Positions 36,590 through 45,541 of a stretch of DNA of 45,541 nucleotides are shown piece by piece. The stretch spans positions 1-45,541 of the forward strand of contig CAKSBF010000017.1 of NCBI GenBank assembly GCA_934438075.1, in the 5' to 3' direction. Position 1 is the stretch's first letter. The number at the start of each line of letters is the position of its first letter. Source of the stretch: an uncultured Clostridia bacterium (GTDB lineage Bacteria; Bacillota; Clostridia; UBA1381; UBA9506). A program made the translations under genes and the position numbers. The notes below the pieces were generated by a model. The model searched no databases. It was not told the DNA's origin and was given only the letters and a program-made list of their open reading frames with translations.

Positions 36590-38872
36590 TTGCTGAAAAA
36601 TAAAAGTGTTGCAGTTAAAATGCTGGTGTCGTATTTGTTGATTCTTATGATTCCGGTTGTTGCAATGATTGGCAGTTATTTTTACATCGAAAAGGTTTTT
36701 GAAGATGAAGTGATCAATTCCAACCAGTTGGTGCTGTCTATGCTGAGAGCTGAGCTGGATAAGCTGTTTGAGGCGCAGAAAAATGATTGCATTAAACTGA
36801 TTTTCAGCAATAATGTTAACCGGATGCTGAGTGCAGAGCTGGATCATAAGGCTCGTTGGGAGTTGGAACAGCAAATTCAGTCAGAATTACAGAGCCTGAT
36901 ATTGTCAAATACAAATGTCGACAGCATGTATGTATATTTCTGCAATCAGGATTTGGCCATTACCTCCTCTGCAGTTACAAACGGCGAGACACTCTATCAT
37001 ATGTATTATGATTGGGGTGAAGAGGGGTATGAAAAATGGCGGCAGTTTGTTTTGGGAGATTTAAATGAACCGTTTTATGTTTTAGATAACTATCTCGGCG
37101 CGGGTAAAAAAGGGAGAACAGTTACGGTTTTACACACACTGCCGCTGAAAAACCGCTTTAAAAAATCTGCTGTGATCGCTGTTGCGGTGCAGATTGATAA
37201 GATTGAAAAAATTGCAGATCAGGTTAAGAAGAATAATGACATAAATATTGCTGTTTTAGATAGCAATAACCATGATATTTTAGGAAGTACGGAGTATGAC
37301 TTTAATAAGATTAACGTGGAAAATCAGTTCGGGGTTTACGGAGATGTCTTTTTCGCCGCGCAGGACTCTAACATAACGCCGTGGAAATATGTACTCTCAA
37401 TTAATAAAAAGGTTCTGCGCCGCCAGATTATGTATATCCGCATTATGGTTTTTGTATGTTTGCTGATAACGATTGCTATTGGTATTTTACTGAGCCGTAA
37501 GTTTACCAAGGTTAATTACACGCCGATTGAAAGAATTATGGGCGCTCTGACGAGAGGACGTCAGCTGCGTGAATTTGATGAAAAAAACGAATACTCTTAT
37601 ATCTTTAAAGTGTTGGAAGAAAACAAAATGGAACAGGATAAGTTTGAAAAGCTGTTTGAGCATCAACGCAAAGAATTCCGCGCACAGCTTTTTGGATTGC
37701 TCTTGAGCGGGCAGGCGAGAGATTTGGAAAAAATAAAACAATCTCTGAAAAAACTTGATGTCTCATTTTGTTCGGATCAATTTGTAGTTGTGCTGATTTA
37801 TTTGGATGATTATAAAAAGCTTTTTTTTGAGGAAACAGATTTATCAGATGAAAAAAGACATGAACTTTATAAACTGATTGTTACCAACGTAGTGGAGGAA
37901 ATTTTAAACCATAGTTACAACTGCTGTGTTTTTGAAAAGGATCTGTTTATGGTTGCTTTGATTAATCTAAGAGGCGATGGAAATGATAATGTTTCTTCAG
38001 CGATTGCAGAGGCGATGGAACAAGCTATTGGTTTTATCGAGGAATATTTTTCAATTTCTCTTCGCGTTGCCGTCAGTAATGTTCATTGTTCGCCGGAAAA
38101 GCTTTCTGCCTGCTATTATGAGGCAAATGACACGATCATTCAAATGATGGTTTCTGATACGTATGGAGTTCAGTGTTATTCTGATAACGGCAGCAGTTAC
38201 TTTTCTAATTGGCGTGAGCAGATGCAGAGAGAGGAGGAGATGATTAATCTCATCCGGGTGGGAGACAGTGATGGCGCAAAAACAGTATTGGAACATTGGT
38301 TTGCAGCAAGCCAGGAGGACAGTGAATTAAATCAAAAGATTTTATGTGGCTTTCTTTATCATTTAGCAAGCACTGTCTGCAATGAGTTGGCTGAGCAGAT
38401 GGATCTTTCCGGCAAACAGTGGTGTACTGCGTGTATGCAGAAACTGATTCGCTGTACTACGACAGCGGAAATGAAGGAGCAGATGTCAGCAGTAATTGAT
38501 TTTATTTGCGGATTTTCCAAAAAGAACGGCAGCACAGAAAGCATGGGAGGAAAAATAAAGCAATATGTTTTGCACAATTACACTCAAATTGATTTTAATG
38601 TAAATGCAATTGGTGAGCATTTTGGTTTTACACCGACCTATATTTCTAGGGTCTTTAAAAATGAATATGGCGAAGTGCTCGGAAATTATATTATGCGTCT
38701 GAGAGTTGAGCGGGCAAAACAACTGATAGATCAGACAGATAAGAGTTTAGTGGAGGTTGCGAGGGAGGTTGGTTACTTAGATTCAAAGGCACTGGCACGT
38801 GCGTTCAAAAAAGTGTTGGGCATTTTGCCAAGTCAGTATAAGAGTTTTTCAAAGGAACGAAATTTGTCATGA
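36590..38872 (+). CDS. Membrane-bound AraC-family transcriptional regulator (YesN/LplR-like)
   Basis: About 760 residues. No ATG fits; TTG at 36590 (after GGAGGTGG at 36575-36582) is preferred, and TTG at 36584 is too close to the site. A first membrane segment lies at about 10-30, then an extracellular sensor of about 240 residues, a second membrane segment at about 285-305 (RIMVFVCLLITIAIGIL), a cytoplasmic linker, and an AraC-type double helix-turn-helix at about 660-760 (NVNAIGEHFGFTPTYISRVF; LVEVAREVGYLDSKALARAF). Such one-component regulators sense sugars outside and control neighbouring transport and hydrolase genes. It stands directly before the permease pair, which points to control of this locus. 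Confidence 0.9.
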   Translation: MLKNKSVAVKMLVSYLLILMIPVVAMIGSYFYIEKVFEDEVINSNQLVLSMLRAELDKLFEAQKNDCIKLIFSNNVNRMLSAELDHKARWELEQQIQSELQSLILSNTNVDSMYVYFCNQDLAITSSAVTNGETLYHMYYDWGEEGYEKWRQFVLGDLNEPFYVLDNYLGAGKKGRTVTVLHTLPLKNRFKKSAVIAVAVQIDKIEKIADQVKKNNDINIAVLDSNNHDILGSTEYDFNKINVENQFGVYGDVFFAAQDSNITPWKYVLSINKKVLRRQIMYIRIMVFVCLLITIAIGILLSRKFTKVNYTPIERIMGALTRGRQLREFDEKNEYSYIFKVLEENKMEQDKFEKLFEHQRKEFRAQLFGLLLSGQARDLEKIKQSLKKLDVSFCSDQFVVVLIYLDDYKKLFFEETDLSDEKRHELYKLIVTNVVEEILNHSYNCCVFEKDLFMVALINLRGDGNDNVSSAIAEAMEQAIGFIEEYFSISLRVAVSNVHCSPEKLSACYYEANDTIIQMMVSDTYGVQCYSDNGSSYFSNWREQMQREEEMINLIRVGDSDGAKTVLEHWFAASQEDSELNQKILCGFLYHLASTVCNELAEQMDLSGKQWCTACMQKLIRCTTTAEMKEQMSAVIDFICGFSKKNGSTESMGGKIKQYVLHNYTQIDFNVNAIGEHFGFTPTYISRVFKNEYGEVLGNYIMRLRVERAKQLIDQTDKSLVEVAREVGYLDSKALARAFKKVLGILPSQYKSFSKERNLS

Positions 38873-38918
38873 GGTTCGTTCGGTATTTTATAAATTTTCT
38901 AGATATGAGGTAGCAAAA

Positions 38919-39863
38919 ATGAAAGCTGTGACATTAAAGAAAACTGCAGGAACACCCAAGCGTTCCTTGCAAAAAATTATAAAAAATTATGGTATGCTGT
39001 ATTTGATGTTCATACCGGTTGCACTTTATTTCATCATATTTTGTTATGTGCCAATGTTCGGTGTTATTATTGCCTTTCAGGATTATAACCCGATGTATGG
39101 CTTTTTGAACAGTCAATGGGTAGGACTTCAAAATTTTATTGATTTTTTTAGCAATTACTATTTTTTTCGTTTGCTGAAAAACACATTGGTAATCAGCATA
39201 TGCTCGATTATATTCGGTTTTCCGATGCCGATTATCTTTGCGCTTTTGCTGAATGAAATTAAAAACAGTGCATTTAAGCGGAGTATCCAAACGGTTTCTT
39301 ATATTCCTCATTTTATTTCCATGGTTGTTATCTGCGGAATGATTCGGACTTTCACAGCGGATAACGGCATTATTACCAAGCTGTTATCAAGCTTTGGGCT
39401 GGTGGAACAGAGCTCGCTTTTGAACAATCCGGCGGCATTTGTTCCAATATATATCATTTCGGATATTTGGCAGAGCATTGGCTGGGATTCTATTATCTAT
39501 CTGGCTGCATTGTCAAATATTGACCAGACACTTTACGAGGCAGCAACCATTGATGGGGCAAATCGCATGCAGCAAACGCTTCATGTAACACTGCCGGGAA
39601 TTGCCGGAACAATTATCATTCTTTTTATTTTGCGTCTTGGTTCCGTTTTGGGAGTGGGATATGAAAAGATTATTCTTTTGTATAATCCTTTGACCTATGA
39701 AACGGCGGATGTTATCTCGTCGTTTGTATACCGAAAGGGTTTGCAGGACATGGATTGGAGCTATAGTACAGCGGTTGGCTTATTTAATTCCGTTGTGAAC
39801 TTTGCTTTGCTGGTATTCACTAATTGGTTTTCCGGGAAGCTTACGGATACGTCATTGTGGTAA
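38919..39863 (+). CDS. ABC transporter permease, LplB/YtcP partner type
   Basis: A 314-residue inner-membrane protein with six predicted segments. The ATG at 38919 follows GAGGTAG; the longer frame overlaps the end of the regulator gene. The N-terminus (YLMFIPVALYFIIFCYVPMFG) and the segment AFQDYNP are those of LplB-like permeases. The cytoplasmic EAA loop, EAATIDGANRMQQTLHVTLPG, contacts the ATPase. It should form the channel with the permease at 39938 and receive substrate from the lipoprotein at 27194. No ATP-binding subunit is encoded in the locus; a shared MsmX-like ATPase elsewhere is expected. Confidence 0.92.
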   Translation: MKAVTLKKTAGTPKRSLQKIIKNYGMLYLMFIPVALYFIIFCYVPMFGVIIAFQDYNPMYGFLNSQWVGLQNFIDFFSNYYFFRLLKNTLVISICSIIFGFPMPIIFALLLNEIKNSAFKRSIQTVSYIPHFISMVVICGMIRTFTADNGIITKLLSSFGLVEQSSLLNNPAAFVPIYIISDIWQSIGWDSIIYLAALSNIDQTLYEAATIDGANRMQQTLHVTLPGIAGTIIILFILRLGSVLGVGYEKIILLYNPLTYETADVISSFVYRKGLQDMDWSYSTAVGLFNSVVNFALLVFTNWFSGKLTDTSLW

Positions 39864-39937
39864 TTGGGTTTTCGGACGCCACGTGTCGGCGGCTGCGGCA
39901 ACGCAGTAAAAATTATGTTTGGAAAGGTTGAAAAAGT

Positions 39938-40819
39938 ATGAAAATAAAATCCAGTGTATCATATCGGTGTTTCACGATTTTTAATACGCTTTTTATGATA
40001 TTTATTGCACTGATTATGATATATCCTATTTTATATGTAGTGTTTGCATCGCTGAGTGATTCCAATGCGTTGATGCAGTACAGCGGTTTAATTTTCTCTC
40101 CCATTGGATTTAACACAACGGCGTATGAAGCAGTGTTTAAAAACCCAATGATATGGAGCGGGTATAAAAATACGCTGTACATATTGGTTTTTGGTGTATC
40201 TTTAAATATGGTAATGACAACTGTTGCGGCATACGTACTCTCTCGCAAAGGCTTGCCGGGAAAAAATGCAATGATGTTTTTTATTGTGTTCACCATGTAT
40301 TTTGGCGGCGGTTTAATTCCATTTTATTTAACGGTGAAAAATTTGGGGATGTATGATAGTCTTTGGGCCTTAATTTTGCCCGGCGCAGTGAGCGCCTACA
40401 ATATGATTATTATGAGAACTTCTTTTTGCGGCATACCGGACAGCCTGGAGGAATCCGCAATGCTGGACGGCGCGAATCATCTTTACATTATGGTTCGCAT
40501 AGTTGTACCGCTTTCAAAATCTGTTATGGCGGTCATGGTATTATATTATGCTGTAGGACATTGGAATTCATGGTTTAATGCCATGGTATTTTTAAGAGAC
40601 CGTTCCAAATATCCGCTTCAGCTGGTGATGCAGGAGATACTGATTCAAAATGACACCTCTTCAATGACGACAGATTCTACCCTTTTGGAGAGAAATTCCA
40701 TTGCGGAGACTATCAAGTATGCATCTATTATGGTCTCTACAGTCCCCATTTTGTTGGTATATCCGTTTTTACAAAAATATTTCGTGAAAGGAGTGCTTAT
40801 CGGTGCGGTTAAAGGTTAA
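39938..40819 (+). CDS. ABC transporter permease, YtcP/LplC type (CUT1 family)
   Basis: A 293-residue inner-membrane protein, the second channel half. The ATG at 39938 follows GGAAAGGTTG. Five or six membrane segments are visible (MIFIALIMIYPILYVVFASLS first). The EAA loop is EESAMLDGANHLYIMVRIVVP. It overlaps the lyase gene by 17 bases, so the two are translated together. With the other permease and the lipoprotein it would carry oligosaccharides into the cell. Confidence 0.92.
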   Translation: MKIKSSVSYRCFTIFNTLFMIFIALIMIYPILYVVFASLSDSNALMQYSGLIFSPIGFNTTAYEAVFKNPMIWSGYKNTLYILVFGVSLNMVMTTVAAYVLSRKGLPGKNAMMFFIVFTMYFGGGLIPFYLTVKNLGMYDSLWALILPGAVSAYNMIIMRTSFCGIPDSLEESAMLDGANHLYIMVRIVVPLSKSVMAVMVLYYAVGHWNSWFNAMVFLRDRSKYPLQLVMQEILIQNDTSSMTTDSTLLERNSIAETIKYASIMVSTVPILLVYPFLQKYFVKGVLIGAVKG

Positions 40820-43800
40820 GCAAATATGCAGTATTATTTTAATAGCTGTGCTTTTATCTCTGTTGCTGCCTGTTTCGTATGCAGCAGAGGAGAGCGAAGG
40901 AAGGGTCATTTTTTCTGAAAGTTTTGAATCATACCCGGTTGGGACTGCCGATTTGAGTGGTTATGGAGGCGGTGCAAAAGGGAATGAGTGGAAGGTTGTC
41001 GAGGAGAATGATACAGGAAACAAGTACTATATGATGCATGTTAATACTGCCAGCGATATGCATTTGGATAAAACACTTTCCGAAGCTGTGTCGGGCAGGT
41101 TTATTATACAAATGGATCTGTATTTTGAGGATTTTGGCGATGTTATGAAACAAATCCAGATCAGAGATTCGGCAGGTCGGGAAGCAGTCTTGGTTCGATT
41201 TTTCCCCGACGGTACCATAACTTATGCTAATAACAATGTAATAACAGGCTATACGACCGAAAAATATTACCAAATTGCTGTTGCGGTAAATACGGAAACA
41301 AAGACAATGGATATTTATATTAATGGTAAAAAGAGAGCGGTGGATGTACAGTTGGAGGACACCGGGTTTTCGGATTTAAGCATGATGCGGGTTCACATGA
41401 CAAGAGTTGGGGGAGAAAGTGTGATGAGAATAGATAATCTGAGTGTTTATACGGGTACGCAGTTAAAGTCTGCAGAAGAAATTAACGGAAGTACTGACGT
41501 TAGACCTGCTCTTACGGAGGACATGGTTTTGCAGGATGTAACGGCGATGTATATGAACAAAACCAACGTTATGGTAAAAAATCAAAAAGGCCATATTAGT
41601 GAGAATAAAGCGATAACTCCTGTATGGCAAAATGAAGTTGCGATGGTTCCTTTGCGTTTTTTTGCGCAGAGTTTGGGCGCAAAATTGGAGTGGGAACAGA
41701 CAACGCTTACAGCTGAAATTTCCTATGGGGAGAACCATCTTCGCTTTATGGTGGGAGAAAATTATGCTTTGCTGAACGGGGCAGAGCAAGCTTTGCAACA
41801 ACCGGTAACCATGCGTAATGACTCTACTTATATTCCGTTGAAGGATGTTTGCAGCATGTTGGGATTATATTGCTTTTCAGATGAAAGCGGATTAATCTTA
41901 TACGGAGAAAAACAGTTTGATCTTTCTTGGGAGAATGATATTGCGTTGCTGAGAAAAATTGCAGAGGCATTTATCTATGAGGACGTGGAAGGGTCTGAAA
42001 TTGTCAGAATGATTCAGAATAAAAACCCGAACCATACACACCCGCGTATGATGATGAGTGATGAGCGCTTTAGGGCCATTCGTGAAAATCTTCGGTCATC
42101 TGATCCGGATCCTGTTTATCAAAAGATATTAGACAGAATCGTACAGCAGTCTGATTTGTTTCTGACACAAAAGGCAACCGGTTATGAAATTCGCGATGGT
42201 ATTCGCCTTTTGTACGTGTCGCAGGAGATCCGGCAGAAAGTCTTGACATTGGCAGTAACTTATCAACTGACTTTGGATGAACGTTATGCAGAACGTGCTT
42301 GGTTGGAAATGTATAATGCTGCATGTTTTGTAGACTGGCATCCGTATCATTTCCTGGATACCGGTGAAATGACGGCAGCGTTGGCTTTTGGATATGACTG
42401 GCTGTATAATTGGCTGGATGAGGGGCAGCGCAAGATTATACGTGAGGCAATTGTAGAGAACGGCTTTAAACCCTTAATTGATGATTATGATGACAACCCG
42501 CGTGAGCGCACATGGAATTGGCGGGGAGGAAATCCCGTCAATAACTGGCGATTTATTGCAGGAGGTGGTGTGGCAATCGGTGCGATTGCTATAGCGGATG
42601 AACTCGAGGGCGAAGACTTAAACATGTGTGAACGAATTTTGTCGCAGTCCCTGTTGGACATCAGACCGGCACTGAGTTTGTTTGCACCTGCCGGCGCTTA
42701 TCCCGAGGGCCTTGGCTACTGGGGTTATGCAATGCAATATTTTACGACACATATCGGATCTCTAATGAGTTCAGCCGGGTCGGACTTTGGTTATACAGAT
42801 GTGCCGGGTATTAGGAAAACTACGGATTTTGTATATGCATTGAATGGTTCAACCAGTGTGTTTAACTATGGAGATGCAGAGTATACAACGTCATTAATCA
42901 GACCTCAGGTAATGTTTTTTGCAGATCGTTTTGGTAATTATTCCGCGGCAACTCCAAGAATTAAAAAGATTTTGGGCGGCGACATTGAAATAGAAGATTT
43001 GTTGTATTACAAACCGGAATTTAACGAAGGGAATAACCTGCGTATCCGTGCCTGGTATGATGCGGTTGGTAAATTAATTGCCTGCCGTACCTCGTTGGAA
43101 GACAGTGAACTATCGTCAGAGGGATTGGACGTTAGTGGTGCAGTGTATAGCAAAATGTATCTGTTATCATCCGGTGAAAACTTAACCCCTCTTAGTAAGG
43201 CAGTTGATGTTTCCTTAGATGCAAAGCTTAGCAGCGCTCAAACGGAACTGGATGCTTACTTGGAAAATTCTGAAGTCTTTGCGGCAAGAAGTGGCTGGAC
43301 ACGGAATGATACATATGTTGCAATGCAATGCGGCGATAATTTTGCGGATCACGGACATTATGACATGGGTGTGTTTGTTATGGACGCAATGGGAGAAAAC
43401 TTCTTCTCGGAATTGGGAGCAGATAGCTATAACCTGCCAGGATATGAATCGGATGCTTATCGCTGCAGGGCAGAGGGACACAATACCATTGTTATTAACC
43501 CGGATGAAACACCCGGACAGGTATATCGTTCTACGTGTTTGATTGACAGACACGAGTCAAAACCGCAGGGAGCTTTTGCAATCAGTGATATTACAGCGGC
43601 ATATGCTGATTCCGCAAAAAGTATGAAACGGGGCATTAAGCTGGATAATTACCGCAGGACTGTTACTGTTCAGGATGAGGTACGCTTAAAGGCACCGTCC
43701 GATTTCTGGTGGTTTGCACATACGAAAGCGGACATTCAACTTTCGGAGGACAAGCGTTCTGCATATTTAACCATAAATGGAAAAACATTGCTTGCTGAAA

Positions 43801-44711
43801 TTGTTAATGGAGAAGGGCTTGAATTTTCTGTTATGGATCCCAAACCGCTTGCAAGTTCCCCGCAGGTTGTTGGGCAAAATCCGAATGCCGGTTTCCATAA
43901 GCTGGCTATCCACGCAACGGATTGTGAAAGCCTTGATTTTGCGGTTGTATTTAATAATTATGATGCGGATTATGATAAAGATAATCTAAGCTATGAGTAT
44001 GTAGCATTGGATCAATGGTCAATTCCGGATGGCGATGACCCTGCACCTTATGCAAAGGTGAATGGTATCAGCATAAATGGAAAGGCTTTAGAAGGCTTTT
44101 CGCCGGATATTTATGAGTATAACATTTCAGTGGAAGATAAAAGCATGCTTGGACAGGAACGTACGATTGAGGTTCAGTCAGATCATCAATTTACCATAAG
44201 CGAGGCGGCTGGCGCAGAGACCGTTTACATCACGGTGAAAGGGGAAAACGGAACCTATACCAAAAGCTATGTTTTAAATTTTGAGATTGCTTCAAATACA
44301 AACGAGCCGTCGGGAAAACAGCAGATTAAACCTGTATCTGTAAAGGCAAGTGCAGTACCACAGGCAGAAAACAGCCCCGAAAACACAATGGACGGTGATT
44401 TAAATACACGCTGGTCATGCCAGGGCTTGTGTTGGATTGAGTACGATTTAGGAAAGGTTTATGATTTAAATAGTATATCGCTGGCATTTTTGGAGAGTGA
44501 TATTAGAACGGCTCAATTTTCAATTGAATTGTCAGAGGACGGCAAAAATTATGTTTCGTATTTTGATGGAGATTCTATCAGAACAAAGGGATTTGAAAAT
44601 CATCGGTTTTTTGGGGCAAAAGCAAGATATGTCAGAATTAATGCTTCCGGTTATGACGGAAATCGTGAGAACTGGAACAGCATTACCGAGGTTAAACTGT
44701 ATCAGGAGTAA
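40803..44711 (+). CDS. Very large secreted heparinase II/III-like polysaccharide lyase with CBM32-like domain
   Basis: A 1302-residue exported enzyme. The GTG at 40803 follows AAAGGAGTG and overlaps the permease gene. The signal peptide ends near VSYAAEE. Modules in order: a LamG/concanavalin-like domain (about 28-215), a copper amine oxidase N-like domain (about 235-365; MVPLRFFAQSLGAKLEW, YIPLKDVCSMLGL), an (alpha/alpha) toroid (about 400-740; HPRMMMSDERFRAIRENL near 412), a heparinase II/III beta-sheet domain (about 780-1080; DHGHYDMGVFVM near 849, AEGHNTIVINP), a cadherin-like beta module (about 1085-1165) and a C-terminal F5/8 type C (CBM32-like) domain (about 1175-1302; MDGDLNTRWS). Lyases of this fold cut uronic-acid-containing polymers by beta-elimination, giving the 4,5-unsaturated ends GH88 acts on. 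The exact polymer and lyase family (PL12/PL15/PL21 or new) cannot be fixed by eye. Confidence 0.85.
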   Translation: MRLKVKQICSIILIAVLLSLLLPVSYAAEESEGRVIFSESFESYPVGTADLSGYGGGAKGNEWKVVEENDTGNKYYMMHVNTASDMHLDKTLSEAVSGRFIIQMDLYFEDFGDVMKQIQIRDSAGREAVLVRFFPDGTITYANNNVITGYTTEKYYQIAVAVNTETKTMDIYINGKKRAVDVQLEDTGFSDLSMMRVHMTRVGGESVMRIDNLSVYTGTQLKSAEEINGSTDVRPALTEDMVLQDVTAMYMNKTNVMVKNQKGHISENKAITPVWQNEVAMVPLRFFAQSLGAKLEWEQTTLTAEISYGENHLRFMVGENYALLNGAEQALQQPVTMRNDSTYIPLKDVCSMLGLYCFSDESGLILYGEKQFDLSWENDIALLRKIAEAFIYEDVEGSEIVRMIQNKNPNHTHPRMMMSDERFRAIRENLRSSDPDPVYQKILDRIVQQSDLFLTQKATGYEIRDGIRLLYVSQEIRQKVLTLAVTYQLTLDERYAERAWLEMYNAACFVDWHPYHFLDTGEMTAALAFGYDWLYNWLDEGQRKIIREAIVENGFKPLIDDYDDNPRERTWNWRGGNPVNNWRFIAGGGVAIGAIAIADELEGEDLNMCERILSQSLLDIRPALSLFAPAGAYPEGLGYWGYAMQYFTTHIGSLMSSAGSDFGYTDVPGIRKTTDFVYALNGSTSVFNYGDAEYTTSLIRPQVMFFADRFGNYSAATPRIKKILGGDIEIEDLLYYKPEFNEGNNLRIRAWYDAVGKLIACRTSLEDSELSSEGLDVSGAVYSKMYLLSSGENLTPLSKAVDVSLDAKLSSAQTELDAYLENSEVFAARSGWTRNDTYVAMQCGDNFADHGHYDMGVFVMDAMGENFFSELGADSYNLPGYESDAYRCRAEGHNTIVINPDETPGQVYRSTCLIDRHESKPQGAFAISDITAAYADSAKSMKRGIKLDNYRRTVTVQDEVRLKAPSDFWWFAHTKADIQLSEDKRSAYLTINGKTLLAEIVNGEGLEFSVMDPKPLASSPQVVGQNPNAGFHKLAIHATDCESLDFAVVFNNYDADYDKDNLSYEYVALDQWSIPDGDDPAPYAKVNGISINGKALEGFSPDIYEYNISVEDKSMLGQERTIEVQSDHQFTISEAAGAETVYITVKGENGTYTKSYVLNFEIASNTNEPSGKQQIKPVSVKASAVPQAENSPENTMDGDLNTRWSCQGLCWIEYDLGKVYDLNSISLAFLESDIRTAQFSIELSEDGKNYVSYFDGDSIRTKGFENHRFFGAKARYVRINASGYDGNRENWNSITEVKLYQE

Positions 44712-44757
44712 AGAAAATTTGCAGCTGAAAAGTTGTTAGGTTTTTCGGATTTCGCAG

Positions 44758-44798
44758 AGAGGTGCGACAGAATGGTGAAACATTTTGCCGCACCTCTG
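44758..44798 (+). terminator. Possible terminator after the lyase gene
   Basis: AGAGGTGCG (44758-44766) pairs with CGCACCTCT (44789-44797), and an inner AATG/CATT pairing (44771-44774 with 44781-44784) helps. The T-run after it is poor (GTTACTTATTTTG), so termination may be partial. Confidence 0.45.
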
Positions 44799-44833
44799 TT
44801 ACTTATTTTGTTTCCGGGGAGGACAATATAACT

Positions 44834-45403
44834 ATGGGACTATTATTATCATACACAGCATCAACCATATCCACGATACTCGGACTGTTTGAACCTTTCA
44901 GCAAAAAAATGAAAACTGTCCTGGTAATCAATTTTTTAGGCAATGTGCTGGTAGGATCAAGCTATCTTTTTATCGGCCGATACAGCGGTGCGGCAATCTG
45001 CGGCACAGCAGCTGTACAGCTTTTGATTAACTATACCTTTACAGCTAAGGGGAAAAAAGTGCCCCTGCCTTGGGTGATTGTACATGCCGCTGTGTTTCTT
45101 GCGGTCAATCTCATCACCTTTTCCGCTTGGTACGACATACTTGCCCTGGCAGCGGCAATGCTGTTTGTAATCAGCGTAGCACAGACGAAAACCAATTATT
45201 ACCGTCTTATCTATATCAGCAATTCTACTTTGTGGATTATATATGACAGCTTAGCCGGAGCTTACGGAAACCTCTCTACTCACATTATTCTGTTCCTGGC
45301 AACTGCTGCCGCAATCTTTTTCCGTGACATCAGGATGAAAAAACAGAAAAAATGTGATTCCGGTAGTGCTGATGGAAAGAATATATCAGAATGGAGGCTA
45401 TAA
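44834..45403 (+). CDS. YgjV-family inner membrane protein
   Basis: A 189-residue membrane protein. The ATG at 44834 follows GGGGAGGAC; longer in-frame starts lie within the hairpin before it. Six or so short hydrophobic segments cover residues about 2-165. The N-terminal stretch LGLFEPFSKKMKTVLVINFLG and the segment RYSGAAICGTAAVQ match the YgjV family, whose function is unknown. The last 25 residues are polar and Lys-rich. It is not obviously part of the polysaccharide locus; it starts a new unit just after its end. Confidence 0.7.
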   Translation: MGLLLSYTASTISTILGLFEPFSKKMKTVLVINFLGNVLVGSSYLFIGRYSGAAICGTAAVQLLINYTFTAKGKKVPLPWVIVHAAVFLAVNLITFSAWYDILALAAAMLFVISVAQTKTNYYRLIYISNSTLWIIYDSLAGAYGNLSTHIILFLATAAAIFFRDIRMKKQKKCDSGSADGKNISEWRL

Positions 45404-45404
45404 C

Positions 45405-45541
45405 TTGCAATTAATAGAGATAAAGCAGCTAAGGACATCGGGAGGAGAAATTCGTCAAGAGCATGCCCCCCCGGGGCAAGGTCCAAGGACATCGTTAGTG
45501 TCAGGACAAGAAGAGTGCATTTTTCTTATGGAAGCAGAATT
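45405..45541 (+). CDS. Unidentified coding region, 5' part
   Basis: The TTG at 45405 follows GGAGG at 45393-45397 with a seven-base gap, and one base separates it from the previous stop. The frame is open to the right edge (MQLIEIKQLRTSGGEIRQEH, then a Pro/Gly-rich stretch). No family is recognised, and 45 residues are too few to judge whether it is real. Close spacing and a good site favour a co-transcribed gene. Confidence 0.4.
   Translation, partial: MQLIEIKQLRTSGGEIRQEHAPPGQGPRTSLVSGQEECIFLMEAE

Noticed and set aside
39893..39906. Small CTGCG-GCAA-CGCAG hairpin between the permease genes
   Set aside because: Only five base pairs and no T-run; not enough to claim a function.
1..45541. 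CRISPR arrays, tRNA and rRNA genes, intact insertion sequences
   Set aside because: No regular repeat-spacer series, cloverleaf-like tRNA, rRNA-like stretch or complete transposase was seen on reading both strands; a covariance-model search would settle the RNA genes.

Overview
The window reads as chromosomal DNA of a low-to-moderate GC, anaerobic Gram-positive bacterium of the class Clostridia. The reasons are strong AGGAGG-type ribosome binding sites, GTG and TTG starts, clostridial-type RpoB/RpoC/S12/EF-Tu, a PerR plus reverse-rubrerythrin pair, S-layer homology (SLH) proteins and LplB/YtcP-type sugar permeases. A genus cannot be named from the sequence alone.

Region 1 (1-4907). The start of a minus-strand RpiB-like sugar-phosphate isomerase runs off the left edge. 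Facing away from it is a two-gene unit: a MuF-type polymorphic toxin with a C-terminal WHH nuclease domain, followed by a SUKH-type immunity protein. Its promoter (TTGATT-17-TATAAT) overlaps a perfect palindrome whose core, GAACATTTGTTC, has the form of a Gram-positive LexA (SOS) box. No other phage genes are present. A strong bidirectional terminator separates it from a minus-strand nucleotidyltransferase/phosphomannomutase-like fusion.

Region 2 (5133-18217). This is the transcription/translation block: rpoB, rpoC, an L7Ae-family protein, rpsL, rpsG, fusA and tuf, with internal promoters before the L7Ae gene and probably before tuf. A terminator closes it. mscL follows with its own consensus promoter and an unusual C-terminal zinc ribbon.

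Region 3 (18257-20806). A minus-strand secreted L,D-transpeptidase and a plus-strand perR-reverse rubrerythrin operon diverge from back-to-back promoters. A Fur/PerR-like operator sits just downstream of the perR -10 box.

Region 4 (20807-26701). This is a scrap yard. It holds a truncated tyrosine integrase with tandem 11-bp-phased CGTGGGAAA repeats upstream, a zinc-finger gene interrupted by a TGG-to-TAG type stop, a frameshifted sigma factor, a frameshifted high-GC surface-protein gene, and a hybrid histidine kinase that has lost its 5' end and is frameshifted in a T8 run just before its H-box.

Region 5 (27096-44798). This is a single-strand 17.5-kb locus for an acidic (uronic-acid) polysaccharide. 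It encodes a lipoprotein solute-binding protein, a LamG/Ig-like secreted protein, two SLH surface proteins, a GH88 unsaturated glucuronyl hydrolase, a membrane-bound AraC-type regulator, two ABC permeases and a very large secreted heparinase II/III-like lyase with a terminal F5/8C (CBM32-like) domain. The inferred flow is: surface lyase cuts the polymer, SBP and permeases import unsaturated oligouronides (the ATPase is not encoded here), GH88 opens them in the cytoplasm, and the AraC sensor regulates. The window ends with a YgjV-family membrane protein and an unidentified open frame that runs off the right edge.
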